From a virus: a stretch of 64,000 bases of DNA. Shown here piece by piece: positions 1 to 8,265 of this stretch. Location of the stretch: IMG/VR virus record IMGVR_UViG_3300046747_000672, positions 1 through 64,000 of that record, one strand, 5' to 3'. Position 1 is the stretch's first letter, and every line of letters begins with the position of its first letter. Below the pieces are notes generated by a model that made no database searches, was not told the origin of the DNA, and saw only the letters and a program-made list of their open reading frames with translations. The translations under genes and the position numbers were made by a program.

Positions 1-1
1 G

Positions 2-88
2 ACAGCTTTCGCCGATTCGATGAAGCCAGCCGGTGGCCCCGCCGAGCCGGCCGGCATCCCGCCGAGTCGCTGGGGCACTGATCACTGA
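2..88 (+). CDS. 3' end of a tail gene (partial)
   Basis: Only the last 28 codons are inside the window, ending in TGA three bases before the next ATG. The tail is rich in Pro, Gly and Ala with no recognisable motif. From its position just before the DNA-circularisation homologue it is probably the C-terminus of the tape-measure protein, the usual upstream gene in Mu-like baseplate blocks. That is inference from order only. Confidence 0.5.
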   Translation, partial: TAFADSMKPAGGPAEPAGIPPSRWGTDH

Positions 89-91
89 CCG

Positions 92-988
92 ATGGCAACC
101 CTCGACGTCCTCTCCACCCTCCAGCCCCCGTCGTGGCGCGGCATCCCGTTCCCGCTCACGTCACTGCACAACGGCTTCACGCACGACCACGTCGAGCACA
201 AGTTCCTCTACCAGGCTGGCGCATACATCGAGGCGACCGGCCGGAACGCGCTGAACTTCCAGGCGCGCATCCCGTTTTGCAACGGTGTCGAAGCAGCGTC
301 GTTCGAGCCGTGGGCGGGACAGGTGCTCTACCCGGACCTCTTCAATCGCTTCCTGCAAGCGGTGCTCGATGAGACGTCGGGCGAGTTCGTCCATCCGAAC
401 TTCGGAACGCTCACCTGCAAGGCGCGCGATGTCGATTGGGAGTTCGCCGGCAACGGGCCGCGCGATGGCGCCATCCTGTCGTGCCGCTTCTACCACTCGA
501 ACGACGACAAGGATTCTCTTGCCGATGCGCTCACGGTCCAGTCACCGATGGCGCGCGCGTCGTCGAGCGCCGCGGTCCTGGACGACCAGCTCGCAGCGAC
601 GGGCCCGCTACCTGAACTCTCGAACGACAAGCAGTCCTTCGGCGAGCTCGTGTCCGACGTCGGCGACGGCACGGGGAACGTCGGGCGCATCACGTCGAAG
701 CTCGACAACACGGACGCGGCACTTCAGCGGCGCGATTCCGTCGGCGACTGGCCGCTCCGTGGCGCCGTCGAGGACATGCGCGCCGCCGTGTTCGACCTCC
801 AGTCGTTCAACGGCGTCGGCACGCAGCGAACGCGAGAGACGACCGTGTCGTGGGGCACGACGCTGCCCGTGCTCGGCATCCGCCTCGGCGTGCGCACGCA
901 AGACCTCGTCGAAATGAACCCGAGCCTGGCGCGAAGCCCGCTCGTTCCTGCTGGCGTCCGCGTGCGCTACCCGTTCGGGGCGCGGTAG
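92..988 (+). CDS. DNA-circularisation-like tail protein (Mu gp43 type) with LysM-like C-terminus
   Basis: A 298-residue virion protein. Residues about 10-140 match the DNA circularisation N-terminal family: a WRGIPFPLTS opening, EHKFLYQAGAYIEATGR, and a VHPNFGTLTCKARDVDWEF stretch that aligns with the family's 'LVHP..G' block. Residues about 250-298 look like the LysM-type fold often fused to tail connectors (LGIRLGVRTQDLVEMNPSL then VPAGVRVRYP). In Mu-like phages this protein joins the tail tube or tape measure to the baseplate hub. It lies four bases upstream of the hub gene, in the expected order. The ATG is the first after the previous stop. Family assignment is by motif recall and is fairly secure. 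Confidence 0.8.
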   Translation: MATLDVLSTLQPPSWRGIPFPLTSLHNGFTHDHVEHKFLYQAGAYIEATGRNALNFQARIPFCNGVEAASFEPWAGQVLYPDLFNRFLQAVLDETSGEFVHPNFGTLTCKARDVDWEFAGNGPRDGAILSCRFYHSNDDKDSLADALTVQSPMARASSSAAVLDDQLAATGPLPELSNDKQSFGELVSDVGDGTGNVGRITSKLDNTDAALQRRDSVGDWPLRGAVEDMRAAVFDLQSFNGVGTQRTRETTVSWGTTLPVLGIRLGVRTQDLVEMNPSLARSPLVPAGVRVRYPFGAR

Positions 989-991
989 TCG

Positions 992-2503
992 GTGCCGTTC
1001 GGCGTCGTCACAGCGCCCGCCGCCGCGGGTGCGCCGAGCGCGTACGGCGCCATATCGGTTCAGATCGGAAGCGTCACCCTGACGTCCTTCCGAAGCTTTC
1101 GCTTCACCCAGCATTTCCTCACGCCGACCGACTCGTTCTCCTTCGAGCTGTCGACGGACGTCATGACCGACGAGGTCCTTGACGCCGTCTTCACCCCTGG
1201 CGTGAAGCTCACGTTCTTCATCGACGATGCGAAGCAGTTCACCGGGTACATCGACGTCGTCGACACGTCGAACGCGGGCCGGCACGAGGGGAGCTCGATC
1301 ACGATCGAAGGGCGCGACGCGATGTCGCCCGTCATCGACTCGCAGATCGACCCCGACCACCACTACCCGGACAATACGCCGCTCGACAAGTTGCTGCGCG
1401 ACACGCTCGCGCCGTGGTTCGAGAAATTCGACATCACGAACGAGGCGAACATCGACGTCGCTGCGGGGAAGGCCGCACGCGCGAAGCTGAAGCGCCGCAC
1501 GAAGCGAAAGAGCAAGGCTCTCAGCCAGTACCCGATTCCGAAGAGCAAGCCGGAGCACAACGACAGCTTCTTCGTGTTCCTGTCGCGCATCACGCAGCGC
1601 TACGGGCTCTGGATCTGGCCGAGCGTCGACGGCGATACCGCCATCGTCGGCAAGCCCAACTTCGATCAGGAGCCTTGCTGCCAACTACGGCGGCGACGGC
1701 AGCAGACGGTCGCAGGATTCGGCCGAGCGATGGGCGCGCCGCCGTCCGATGGATCCAACAACATCGTGCGCGGCGGCATCCGGCGCGACTCGTCGGAGCA
1801 GCCGAGTTTCATCGTGGCGCGCGGCAACGTGCCTCCGAAGACGGTGGAGCATCAGCGGATCAAGGTCATCATCGGCAACCCGTACGACAACGTGCTGGAG
1901 CGCCTCATCGGCTCGCCCCCGGCCGACCCGACCGGCCCGGTCGACTTGAACTCGCTCGGCAACGCGGAGAACATCCGCCCATTCTTCGACGCGCAGCCGA
2001 ACCCAAGACCGAATGCCGTCAGTGCGGACGACGCGATCAAGAACATCCTGGTCGGGTCCAAGATCATCGAAGACCCGTCGCTGACCTCCGCGCACGAGAC
2101 GGGCACATCCAACTCGCTCCTTGCGCGCAAGCAGTTTCTGACCGTCACGGATGTAGAGGTCATCCCGGTCAAGCCGATCCAGATCCAGAACGTCTACGCG
2201 TCTCTCACTGCGCGACCGCGCTACCTGAAGGACCGACACAGCCGCACGCTGGAGGAGCTCGAGCGCTTCGCGCGCCGCCAGATGTCGCTCTGCACGCGGA
2301 AGGCGTTCGTGGGCAACTACGAGATCGCTGGCTTCAAGATCGACGACGCGATTCCGGTCGTCGACACCGTCGTCGAAGTCGATGACGAGCTCTCGCGCTT
2401 CAAGGGTCTCCTCTGGGTCGAGGGGCGAGAAGTGACGTTGTCACGCAGCGGCGGGGCGACATGCCGGCTCAGTTTGATTCCGCTTTTTTCCATTCAATTC
2501 TGA
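992..2503 (+). CDS. Baseplate hub protein (Mu gp44 / gpD-like)
   Basis: 503 residues from a GTG start 3 nt after the previous stop. The N-terminal ~130 residues carry the hub fold pattern: an early beta strand block, then TDSFSFELSTDVMTDE, a VKLTFFIDDAKQFTGYIDVV strand pair and ITIEGRDAMSPVIDSQID, all typical of late-control gpD/gp44 hubs. The C-terminal half has the usual second barrel segment. The hub is the trimeric ring through which the spike and tube connect. Its place between the circularisation homologue and the spike-like gene supports the call. A TTG or ATG within the first 20 codons cannot be excluded as the true start. Confidence 0.82.
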   Translation: MPFGVVTAPAAAGAPSAYGAISVQIGSVTLTSFRSFRFTQHFLTPTDSFSFELSTDVMTDEVLDAVFTPGVKLTFFIDDAKQFTGYIDVVDTSNAGRHEGSSITIEGRDAMSPVIDSQIDPDHHYPDNTPLDKLLRDTLAPWFEKFDITNEANIDVAAGKAARAKLKRRTKRKSKALSQYPIPKSKPEHNDSFFVFLSRITQRYGLWIWPSVDGDTAIVGKPNFDQEPCCQLRRRRQQTVAGFGRAMGAPPSDGSNNIVRGGIRRDSSEQPSFIVARGNVPPKTVEHQRIKVIIGNPYDNVLERLIGSPPADPTGPVDLNSLGNAENIRPFFDAQPNPRPNAVSADDAIKNILVGSKIIEDPSLTSAHETGTSNSLLARKQFLTVTDVEVIPVKPIQIQNVYASLTARPRYLKDRHSRTLEELERFARRQMSLCTRKAFVGNYEIAGFKIDDAIPVVDTVVEVDDELSRFKGLLWVEGREVTLSRSGGATCRLSLIPLFSIQF

Positions 2504-2509
2504 CGTTCA

Positions 2510-3409
2510 ATGCCCGAAGGCTCCTGGGAGATCTCGCACGTTCTCTTCGCGAAAGCGGACAACGCGACGGGCGCGATCACCTACCAGCTCGGCGACGTCA
2601 AGAGCAACGAGGTCTACGACGTCGAGGCGCCGGTCTTCCAGATTCCGGGCGCGCTCTGCCTGCCAGCGAATCCTGTCGCGGGACAGTCCGCCGCTGAAGC
2701 CGTCACGCTCACGCACCCGGCGGGCAACGTGGTTGTCGCCTGTCGCTCCGTGCGGAGCGCGGCGATCGCCGGGCTCATCAAGATGGGCGAGTCGTCGTTC
2801 TTCGCCGACGGGTCGCAGGCGTGTTCACTCTACAAGCTCGACGGGTCGCTCACCCATTTCACGACCCACGACAACACGGCGAACGGGCGGTCCGTCTACT
2901 ACCGCATCTCGCCCGAGCGAGGCTTCGACGAAGCGTGGCCATGGGGCCGGCGATTCTTCGACAAGTCGGGCCACCACTTCGTTCACGTCTCGGGCGCGCA
3001 GTTCCACCTCGGCTCGGTCAACGCGCCAGCGCCGCTCAACACGTTCAGCACGACCTTCTCGCTCACGGCAGCGATGGGGCGGCTCAACGCGTCGTTCGTG
3101 TCGGTCGGCCCAGACAATGCCGTGTTCTCCCCTGTCGCGCGCGCGGACGCAGTGATCGCAGCGCTCGACGCCGCGTCTTCAGCGTTGACGACGGTCACGG
3201 CTTCTCTGGTCGCGATCAACGCGGCCCTCGTGGCGCTCGGCGCGATTCCCGTCAACTCCGCAGCGGAGTCGCTGTGCGCAGCGGTTGCCGCGCCGGTGAC
3301 CGCTGCCGGACTGGCGATCAGCGCGGCGGCCAGCGTCATCGCAGGCGGCGCCGTCGGAACGGTGCCAGTGCCTGGCCCCATCGGTTCGCAGTGTCTCTCG
3401 ACCGCGTGA
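2510..3409 (+). CDS. Baseplate spike / gp45-like assembly protein
   Basis: 299 residues. The first ~170 residues read as beta-rich spike domains (for example FADGSQACSLYKLDGSLTHF), consistent with gp45/gpV-like puncturing or spike-assembly proteins. The last ~90 residues are an unusual Ala/Val-rich segment (repeated AALDAASSALTTVTASLVAI type text) that would form a hydrophobic helix or beta stack. The gene sits exactly where Mu gp45 would be, between hub and wedge. The identification is mainly positional and conservation is weak. Confidence 0.6.
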   Translation: MPEGSWEISHVLFAKADNATGAITYQLGDVKSNEVYDVEAPVFQIPGALCLPANPVAGQSAAEAVTLTHPAGNVVVACRSVRSAAIAGLIKMGESSFFADGSQACSLYKLDGSLTHFTTHDNTANGRSVYYRISPERGFDEAWPWGRRFFDKSGHHFVHVSGAQFHLGSVNAPAPLNTFSTTFSLTAAMGRLNASFVSVGPDNAVFSPVARADAVIAALDAASSALTTVTASLVAINAALVALGAIPVNSAAESLCAAVAAPVTAAGLAISAAASVIAGGAVGTVPVPGPIGSQCLSTA

Positions 3410-3412
3410 CGC

Positions 3413-3703
3413 ATGCCCGCCATTGACCTCACCCCGCCGCTCATCTGCGACAAGATCACGCCGCCCGTGTTTCCGACGCTGCCATCCGGCGTGTCGTTCG
3501 ACGCGGCACTCCCCAATCCTTCTTTCCCCTTCTCTGCGCGGCTCTGCTGCAAGGTTCTCCAGTTCGACGTCGGCAGCTTGATCCCGCCGATCAGCATCGG
3601 CATCTCGGTCCCGATTCCGTACGTCATCGCGCTGAACACGCTCATCGGACAAATGAACGCGTACATGGCGGCCATTCCGATGATCTGCCCGAAAGAGATT
3701 TGA
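3413..3703 (+). CDS. Small Pro/Ile-rich tail protein, unknown
   Basis: 96 residues, starting 3 nt after the previous stop. The sequence is rich in Pro and Ile (PPLICDKITPPVFPTLPSG; SLIPPISIGISVPIPYVIA) and ends in KEI. There are three Cys residues and no signal peptide. The position between the spike and the gp25-like wedge suggests a baseplate component. I do not recognise the family. Confidence 0.7.
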   Translation: MPAIDLTPPLICDKITPPVFPTLPSGVSFDAALPNPSFPFSARLCCKVLQFDVGSLIPPISIGISVPIPYVIALNTLIGQMNAYMAAIPMICPKEI

Positions 3704-3704
3704 C

Positions 3705-4175
3705 GTGGCAACCGGACTCAGCACGCCTTACGGCATCGGCCCGTACGGCCTCGGCACGCCGCCGACCGCGCCAACGCCGGGCGGTCTCGTGAACCGCGAC
3801 GCGAGCGGCGTGCAGCAAGGCTCCGTCGCCATCTCGCTCGACAACGCGTCGAAGGGCCAATACGTGTTCGACGCGTACGGCCGCCGACTCGGGTCCGGCA
3901 ACGTGCGGCACATGGCCACGCTTGCGCTGTCGACGGTGCGTGGCTCGAGCTGCGTGCCGGACCTCGGCGAGCGCTTCTCGGAGATCCGGAAGATCGAAGA
4001 CTCGTTCGAGAAGGAGCAAGCGGCGCGCATCACCGAAGCGCTGAGTTCCATGGTCGAGCGCAAGATCATCACCATCGACGCGATCACGGTTGACCCAGGA
4101 CAAGGCCACCCGGCGTCGACGCGCGTCCGCCTGACCGACCTCACGCAGAACATTCCGATCGATCTGGTTCTCTGA
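3705..4175 (+). CDS. Baseplate wedge protein, gp25/gpW-like (Mu gp46 type)
   Basis: 156 residues from a GTG codon one base after the previous stop. Residues about 55-156 fit the gp25/W wedge family: a DGYGRRLGSG-like turn (here DAYGRRLGSGNVRHM), a short helix around EIRKIEDSFEKEQAARITEAL, then VERKIITIDAITVDPG and a closing beta hairpin. Such proteins form the wedge core that initiates sheath polymerisation. The stop overlaps the ATG of the J-like gene (TGATG), as in related operons. The Gly/Pro-rich first 40 residues are an extension not typical of the family. Confidence 0.78.
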   Translation: MATGLSTPYGIGPYGLGTPPTAPTPGGLVNRDASGVQQGSVAISLDNASKGQYVFDAYGRRLGSGNVRHMATLALSTVRGSSCVPDLGERFSEIRKIEDSFEKEQAARITEALSSMVERKIITIDAITVDPGQGHPASTRVRLTDLTQNIPIDLVL

Positions 4176-5716
4176 TGGCAACCAAGCTCCTTGTCCCGTC
4201 GCCCGCAACAAGCCGCGACGCGATGCTGCGGACCATCCGCTCCGGGCTGATTCAGCGCGGCGTCACGAACCCGAACGTGACGAAGGATTCTGACTGGTTC
4301 GTCGCCACGACGGCCTACGCCGACCAGCTTTCGCCGGTCTACGCGAACCAGCAAGTTCTTGCCGACGATCTCATGCCGGACACGGCAGAAGACGTCGGCC
4401 TCATTCGCTGGCTCGACATCTTCGATCTTGCCCCCCGCGCCGCCCAGCCGGCATCAGGCAACATCGTACTTGATACGTCGGCGGCGACCTTCGTCGCGAC
4501 CGGCCGGCAACTCCTGGACGGCCAGGGGCAGACCTACGAGGTCACGACCGGTGGCACCTATTCGAACGGCGCAACGATTCCGGTCCGTGGCGTCTCGACA
4601 GGGAAGGGGACCGACCACCCGCAAGGCTACCCGCTCCAGTGGGTCGGCACCGTGCCGAGCTTCGCGAATCAGCGACAGCTCGTCGGTCTCGGCGGCCTCA
4701 CCGGCGGCGCCGACATCGACACGTCCGAGACGAGCCGCAACCGTCTCTTCGACTACATGCGGAACCCTCCGCAGGGCGCGAACTGGACGCAGATCGCAAC
4801 CTGGGCGGTCGAAGCGAGCGCGAGCGTCCAGGCGGCCTACGTCTACCGCGCCCTCAACGGCCCGGCGACGGTTGGCCTCTGCGTGCTCGGGGGGCTCTCG
4901 TACGACACATCGAACGGCTGGACCCGCGCGGTCCCTGACGCCGTCGTTGCCACGGTGGCCAGCTACGTCGCGGCGCGTATGGACCGAACGAACCTGGTCA
5001 CGACGACGCCGAAGGACACAGGGGGCGCTACGCCGGACGTGGACGCGTCGATCTCCATTGGCGTGTCGCTGCCGCTCTCGGTCGCGGGCGGCGGTCCTGG
5101 TGGCGGCTGGATTGACGCCGACCCATGGCCGGACCTCTCCACGGCTGCGACCCGCGTTTACGTGTCCTCGGTGACGTCCTCGACCGTCTTCACTCTGACC
5201 AGCGACGACCCTGGAAACTGCCCGACGTCCACGAAGCTCATCGCGGGCGAGACGCAGATCGCCTGGTTCTCGTCGACGCAGTTCGCCGATGGGCAGGACC
5301 CGATCGTAACCGCCACGGTGACCGCGGTGTCGGGCTCGACCGGCGCCATCCAGGTGACCGTGAGCGTCCCGTTCTCCGGCATCGCGTCGGGCGACTACGT
5401 GATGCCGAACTCGGTCAACGTTCAGACCTATGCCGCCGCGCTGCTCGCGTCGATGGGCGACATGGGCGCCGGGCAATGGACGAGCCATGCGCCGACGCTC
5501 ATTTTCGCTGCGCGCCGCCCGCTCGTGACCGCGTCGAATCCGTCGGACATCGGCCCGACGCTGCTGCGCGCGATCTCCGACGCGGGCGAAGAAGTGACCG
5601 ACGTCGCCTACCTCTACCGGAGCGCAACGAACCCTGGCGTTCCGGCCAACACCACGACGGCGTCGCCGTTCGTGTTCGTGCCGAAAACGTTCGCCCTCAT
5701 GAACAAGATCCCCTGA
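4175..5716 (+). CDS. Baseplate J-like protein (Mu gp47 type)
   Basis: 513 residues. The N-terminus has the J family arrangement: MLRTIRSGLIQRG, DADW-like SDWFVATTAYADQLSPVYAN, then GLIRWLDIFDLAPRAAQPASG leading into a beta domain. The ENRSRLL-like block appears as TSRNRLFDYMRNPPQGANWTQ, followed by VQAAYVYRAL, which matches the conserved helix-strand in J proteins. J forms the upper baseplate ring that bridges wedge and tail fibres. A beta-rich insertion in the C-terminal third makes it somewhat longer than the usual 350-400 residues. Confidence 0.82.
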   Translation: MATKLLVPSPATSRDAMLRTIRSGLIQRGVTNPNVTKDSDWFVATTAYADQLSPVYANQQVLADDLMPDTAEDVGLIRWLDIFDLAPRAAQPASGNIVLDTSAATFVATGRQLLDGQGQTYEVTTGGTYSNGATIPVRGVSTGKGTDHPQGYPLQWVGTVPSFANQRQLVGLGGLTGGADIDTSETSRNRLFDYMRNPPQGANWTQIATWAVEASASVQAAYVYRALNGPATVGLCVLGGLSYDTSNGWTRAVPDAVVATVASYVAARMDRTNLVTTTPKDTGGATPDVDASISIGVSLPLSVAGGGPGGGWIDADPWPDLSTAATRVYVSSVTSSTVFTLTSDDPGNCPTSTKLIAGETQIAWFSSTQFADGQDPIVTATVTAVSGSTGAIQVTVSVPFSGIASGDYVMPNSVNVQTYAAALLASMGDMGAGQWTSHAPTLIFAARRPLVTASNPSDIGPTLLRAISDAGEEVTDVAYLYRSATNPGVPANTTTASPFVFVPKTFALMNKIP

Positions 5717-5717
5717 C

Positions 5718-6212
5718 ATGCCGCTCCCCGACGTAGACGACCTCGACACGTTCGGCGGCGCGCGCACGAACTACAGTCCGAAGATCGACCCGACCACCGA
5801 CGTCGGCTCCGAGGACATCAACCCGTGCTTCGCGAACGTCGCGATGATGACGCACACCGTCGAGCGCGCATGGGTGAAATTCAACGGGCACACGTACGTC
5901 GGTCCGACCGACACCATCTCCGTCGTCGACCATGACGCCGTGTGGGGCAGCGGTACGGGCGTGAAGCCGGCCGTCTCGCAGACTGACGCAAACACGTTCG
6001 TGATCACGTGGACCGCGACGCAGAATGATCTCCTCGCGGCGTCACACACGCTCAACATCCGGCGCCCGAGCGAACCGCTGACCATCGACACGGCGCTCAG
6101 CAAGGCGAAGGTGACGGCGTTCACGGCGAACACGATCACCATCAAGACCTTCAACGCGGCCGGCTCGGCGAACGGCCTATCCGGCATCCCGATCATCGTC
6201 GGCTGGCGCTGA
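5718..6212 (+). CDS. Baseplate-region virion protein, unknown
   Basis: 164 residues, ATG two bases after the J-like stop. Residues about 50-164 are mostly beta (WVKFNGHTYVGPTDTISVVDHD, then FVITWTATQNDLLAASH) with a Gly-rich end, consistent with a small Ig-like or fibre-attachment domain. No enzymatic motif. The stop overlaps the ATG of the next gene (TGATG), so it belongs to the baseplate operon. Confidence 0.7.
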   Translation: MPLPDVDDLDTFGGARTNYSPKIDPTTDVGSEDINPCFANVAMMTHTVERAWVKFNGHTYVGPTDTISVVDHDAVWGSGTGVKPAVSQTDANTFVITWTATQNDLLAASHTLNIRRPSEPLTIDTALSKAKVTAFTANTITIKTFNAAGSANGLSGIPIIVGWR

Positions 6213-6874
6213 TGCGTCTCGGCGGCTTCGCGCATCTGCCGGTGCGTCTCGGCGGCGGCGAGCCGCGCGTCGAGACCATCTACAATTCGCTGAACCAGGC
6301 GCGCGGCACGGCATACGACACGACCGACGAGAGCAACGTCACGGCGGAGACGCTGGCGCAGGCGCGCGCTATCGACGCCGCGTGGGGCGCGAACGAGCGC
6401 ATGTCGCTCCAGACCGACCCGCGACGGATGTCGGACTTCCTCTCGCGCTGGGAGAAGATCCTTCGCCTTCACCCGGGGCCCGACGACACGGTGGTCGCTC
6501 GCCGGAGCGCCGTCCAGGTGAAGTTCCTCGCTTGGATCGGCCCTGCCGGACTCGAGGACCTCGTCGCCGAGATCGCGGGCGACAGCTTCATCGGCATCGA
6601 ATTGACGGCGCTCGCCGACTCCGTTCCTAGGTGGCCGCCGAACGGGTACCCGAACAACTTCACGTCGAACTGCGCGCACATCCTCGTCCGTGTTCGATTC
6701 GGCGCCAACCAAACAATGGCGGAGTTCTGGGACATGCGCGCGCGGCTGTCGCGCACACTCGCCGACTTCTTGCCGGCGCACATGACCTTCGACATCGGGA
6801 CGTACCGCGTTGGCGGAGGGACAGGGTTCTTCTTGGACGAGCGCAACCTCAACTACTCCACGTTTCGGGCCTGA
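6212..6874 (+). CDS. Mu gp48-like tail/baseplate protein
   Basis: 220 residues. The central part resembles the gp48/YmfQ group: RRMSDFLSRWEKILRLHPGP followed by RRSAVQVKFLA and a long mixed alpha/beta stretch. The C-terminus contains a conserved-looking RLSRTLADFLPAHMTFDIGT. In Mu this protein follows gp47 and helps attach fibres, which is the order seen here. The N-terminal ~50 residues (MRLGGFAHLPVRLGG...) are less conserved. Confidence 0.65.
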   Translation: MRLGGFAHLPVRLGGGEPRVETIYNSLNQARGTAYDTTDESNVTAETLAQARAIDAAWGANERMSLQTDPRRMSDFLSRWEKILRLHPGPDDTVVARRSAVQVKFLAWIGPAGLEDLVAEIAGDSFIGIELTALADSVPRWPPNGYPNNFTSNCAHILVRVRFGANQTMAEFWDMRARLSRTLADFLPAHMTFDIGTYRVGGGTGFFLDERNLNYSTFRA

Positions 6875-6883
6875 CGGACTGAC

Positions 6884-7834
6884 ATGACGATTCAGAAGAT
6901 GCGCGTCTCGCCGTACGGCGTGAACGATGAGCTCTTGTCCGTGGAGGTCAACCTCCTGAACGACCAGATGCCGGCGTTCGTCGATGGCGAGGATGGCGGT
7001 CTCTACGAGCCGACGACGCCCATCGCCATCGGCGGCAACGGCCTCACGTGCACAACGTTCTTCAGTACGTCAGCCGCGTGCAGCACGTTGCTCGACGGCA
7101 CAGTCGTGTTTCCGAACGGGTTCTCGTGCACGGGCACGTCGACAACGACGTTCGGCGACAACTCGGTCAGTATCGGTAGCGGTGGCGAGCTTACGGCGTA
7201 CTGCGACTCGTTTTTCAATGGCGATGTCACGTGCACGGCGGCGTCGAACGTCGCGCTCTCTGCCGGCGCTGGCGTGTTCACTTGCGGCAAGACCGCATCG
7301 TTCGGATCGACGGTGGCAATCAGCGGCGCCGTCACGTGCGGGTCGACGCTTGCTGTGGCCGGCGTCGCGACGTTCGCGGCGAAACCAGTGTTCTCGGATG
7401 GCCTAACGGTTGGCGCTGGCACTCACACCGTCGATTTCAACAATTCTACGACGAACATCGGCGGCACGCTGAATCTGTCCGCGATTGTGCGGCTCATCAG
7501 TTCGGCCCGTATCCAATACAGATATGTTGCCGGCGTCAACGCGAATCACACCTACACGATCGCAGACTGCGACATGATCGTGGTTCCGCCGAGCGGCTCG
7601 ACGACGACGCGCATCTACACCATCAGCAACACCGGGTGCTCCGGCGGCGAAGTGATCGAGATCTTCAACGGCAACTTTCCGACGCAGAGATTCTCGATCG
7701 TGCAGCATGACGGTGGCACCGCGATCGCCGACCTTGACGGCACGCTCGACTTCATTGGCGTCAAAATCGTGAATGACGGCAGCGGCAACGCAACAAGCGC
7801 GTGGAAGGTCGTTAGTGCGACGTCGGCGCCGTGA
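6884..7834 (+). CDS. Tail fibre-like protein with beta-helix style repeats
   Basis: 316 residues. After a 50-residue N-terminal domain (MRVSPYGVNDELLSVEVNLL) come short imperfect repeats rich in Thr, Ser, Gly and Cys, such as SGAVTCGSTLAVAGVATFAA and VTCTAASNVALSAGAGVFTCG, typical of trimeric beta-helix shafts. The C-terminal ~110 residues form a globular tip-like domain beginning near YRYVAGVNANHTYTIADCDM. The recurring TC pairs are unusual and may give covalent or metal cross-links. Likely a short fibre or decoration protein. Family not recognised. Confidence 0.68.
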   Translation: MTIQKMRVSPYGVNDELLSVEVNLLNDQMPAFVDGEDGGLYEPTTPIAIGGNGLTCTTFFSTSAACSTLLDGTVVFPNGFSCTGTSTTTFGDNSVSIGSGGELTAYCDSFFNGDVTCTAASNVALSAGAGVFTCGKTASFGSTVAISGAVTCGSTLAVAGVATFAAKPVFSDGLTVGAGTHTVDFNNSTTNIGGTLNLSAIVRLISSARIQYRYVAGVNANHTYTIADCDMIVVPPSGSTTTRIYTISNTGCSGGEVIEIFNGNFPTQRFSIVQHDGGTAIADLDGTLDFIGVKIVNDGSGNATSAWKVVSATSAP

Positions 7835-7837
7835 TAA

Positions 7838-8227
7838 TCACTTGCAGCAGAACACGTCCGGCTTGGTTGCGTCTGGGCTGATGCAGCCGCGACGCTCTGG
7901 GCTCGATCCGTGGCACACGTAGAGATTCTTCGGCGCAAGCGTCGGACACGTTTCGTTGTCGATACCCTGGAAGACGCAGCCCGACGTGTCCGATCCGTCT
8001 GACGCGCCGCCATCGCCGTCGCACCCGCACGCGCCGAACGAGGCGCCGTCGTCGCTGCACGTCTGAACGCTCTTCGCGCCACCCGCGCACGAGCATTCGA
8101 CCTGCTCGCCAGGCGTGCAGCCCATCGGCGTCGCCGCCGCCGGGCCCGAGAAATCGCCGCCGCCGCACCCCGCCAAAACCAGCACCGCCACACCCGCCAA
8201 AACTCGCATTCCGTCAAGGCTAGCCAT
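7838..8227 (-). CDS. Host-like Cys-rich lipoprotein embedded antisense in the tail operon
   Basis: 129 residues. The N-terminus is a lipoprotein signal (MRVLAGVAVLVLAGC; lipobox LAGC with Cys about residue 21). Then comes a short linker and the block PGEQVECSCAGGAKSVQTCS plus DGASFGACGCDGD. This C-C-C repeat style is frequent in outer-membrane lipoproteins of Polyangia. The rest carries three more Cys and no enzyme motif. A GGAG 9-10 nt upstream supports the ATG at 8227; a Met six codons later is an alternative. It lies between two plus-strand tail genes and points the other way, so it is probably independently expressed cargo (a moron) acting at the cell surface, for example in receptor masking or superinfection exclusion. 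The role is inference. Confidence 0.75.
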   Translation of the reverse strand: MASLDGMRVLAGVAVLVLAGCGGGDFSGPAAATPMGCTPGEQVECSCAGGAKSVQTCSDDGASFGACGCDGDGGASDGSDTSGCVFQGIDNETCPTLAPKNLYVCHGSSPERRGCISPDATKPDVFCCK

Positions 8228-8265
8228 GTCCGTCTCCGCCGCAACTGAACAAATGGGTACCACCG

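Noticed and set aside
4454-5767. Long minus-strand frame across the J-like gene
   Set aside because: A shadow of the GC-rich coding strand; Arg-rich text with no domain, while the plus frame matches baseplate J.
992-6874. Evidence for Mu-type transposition
   Set aside because: Only the baseplate order is Mu-like. No Mu transposase pair or Mu ends were seen; the phage has a tyrosine integrase.
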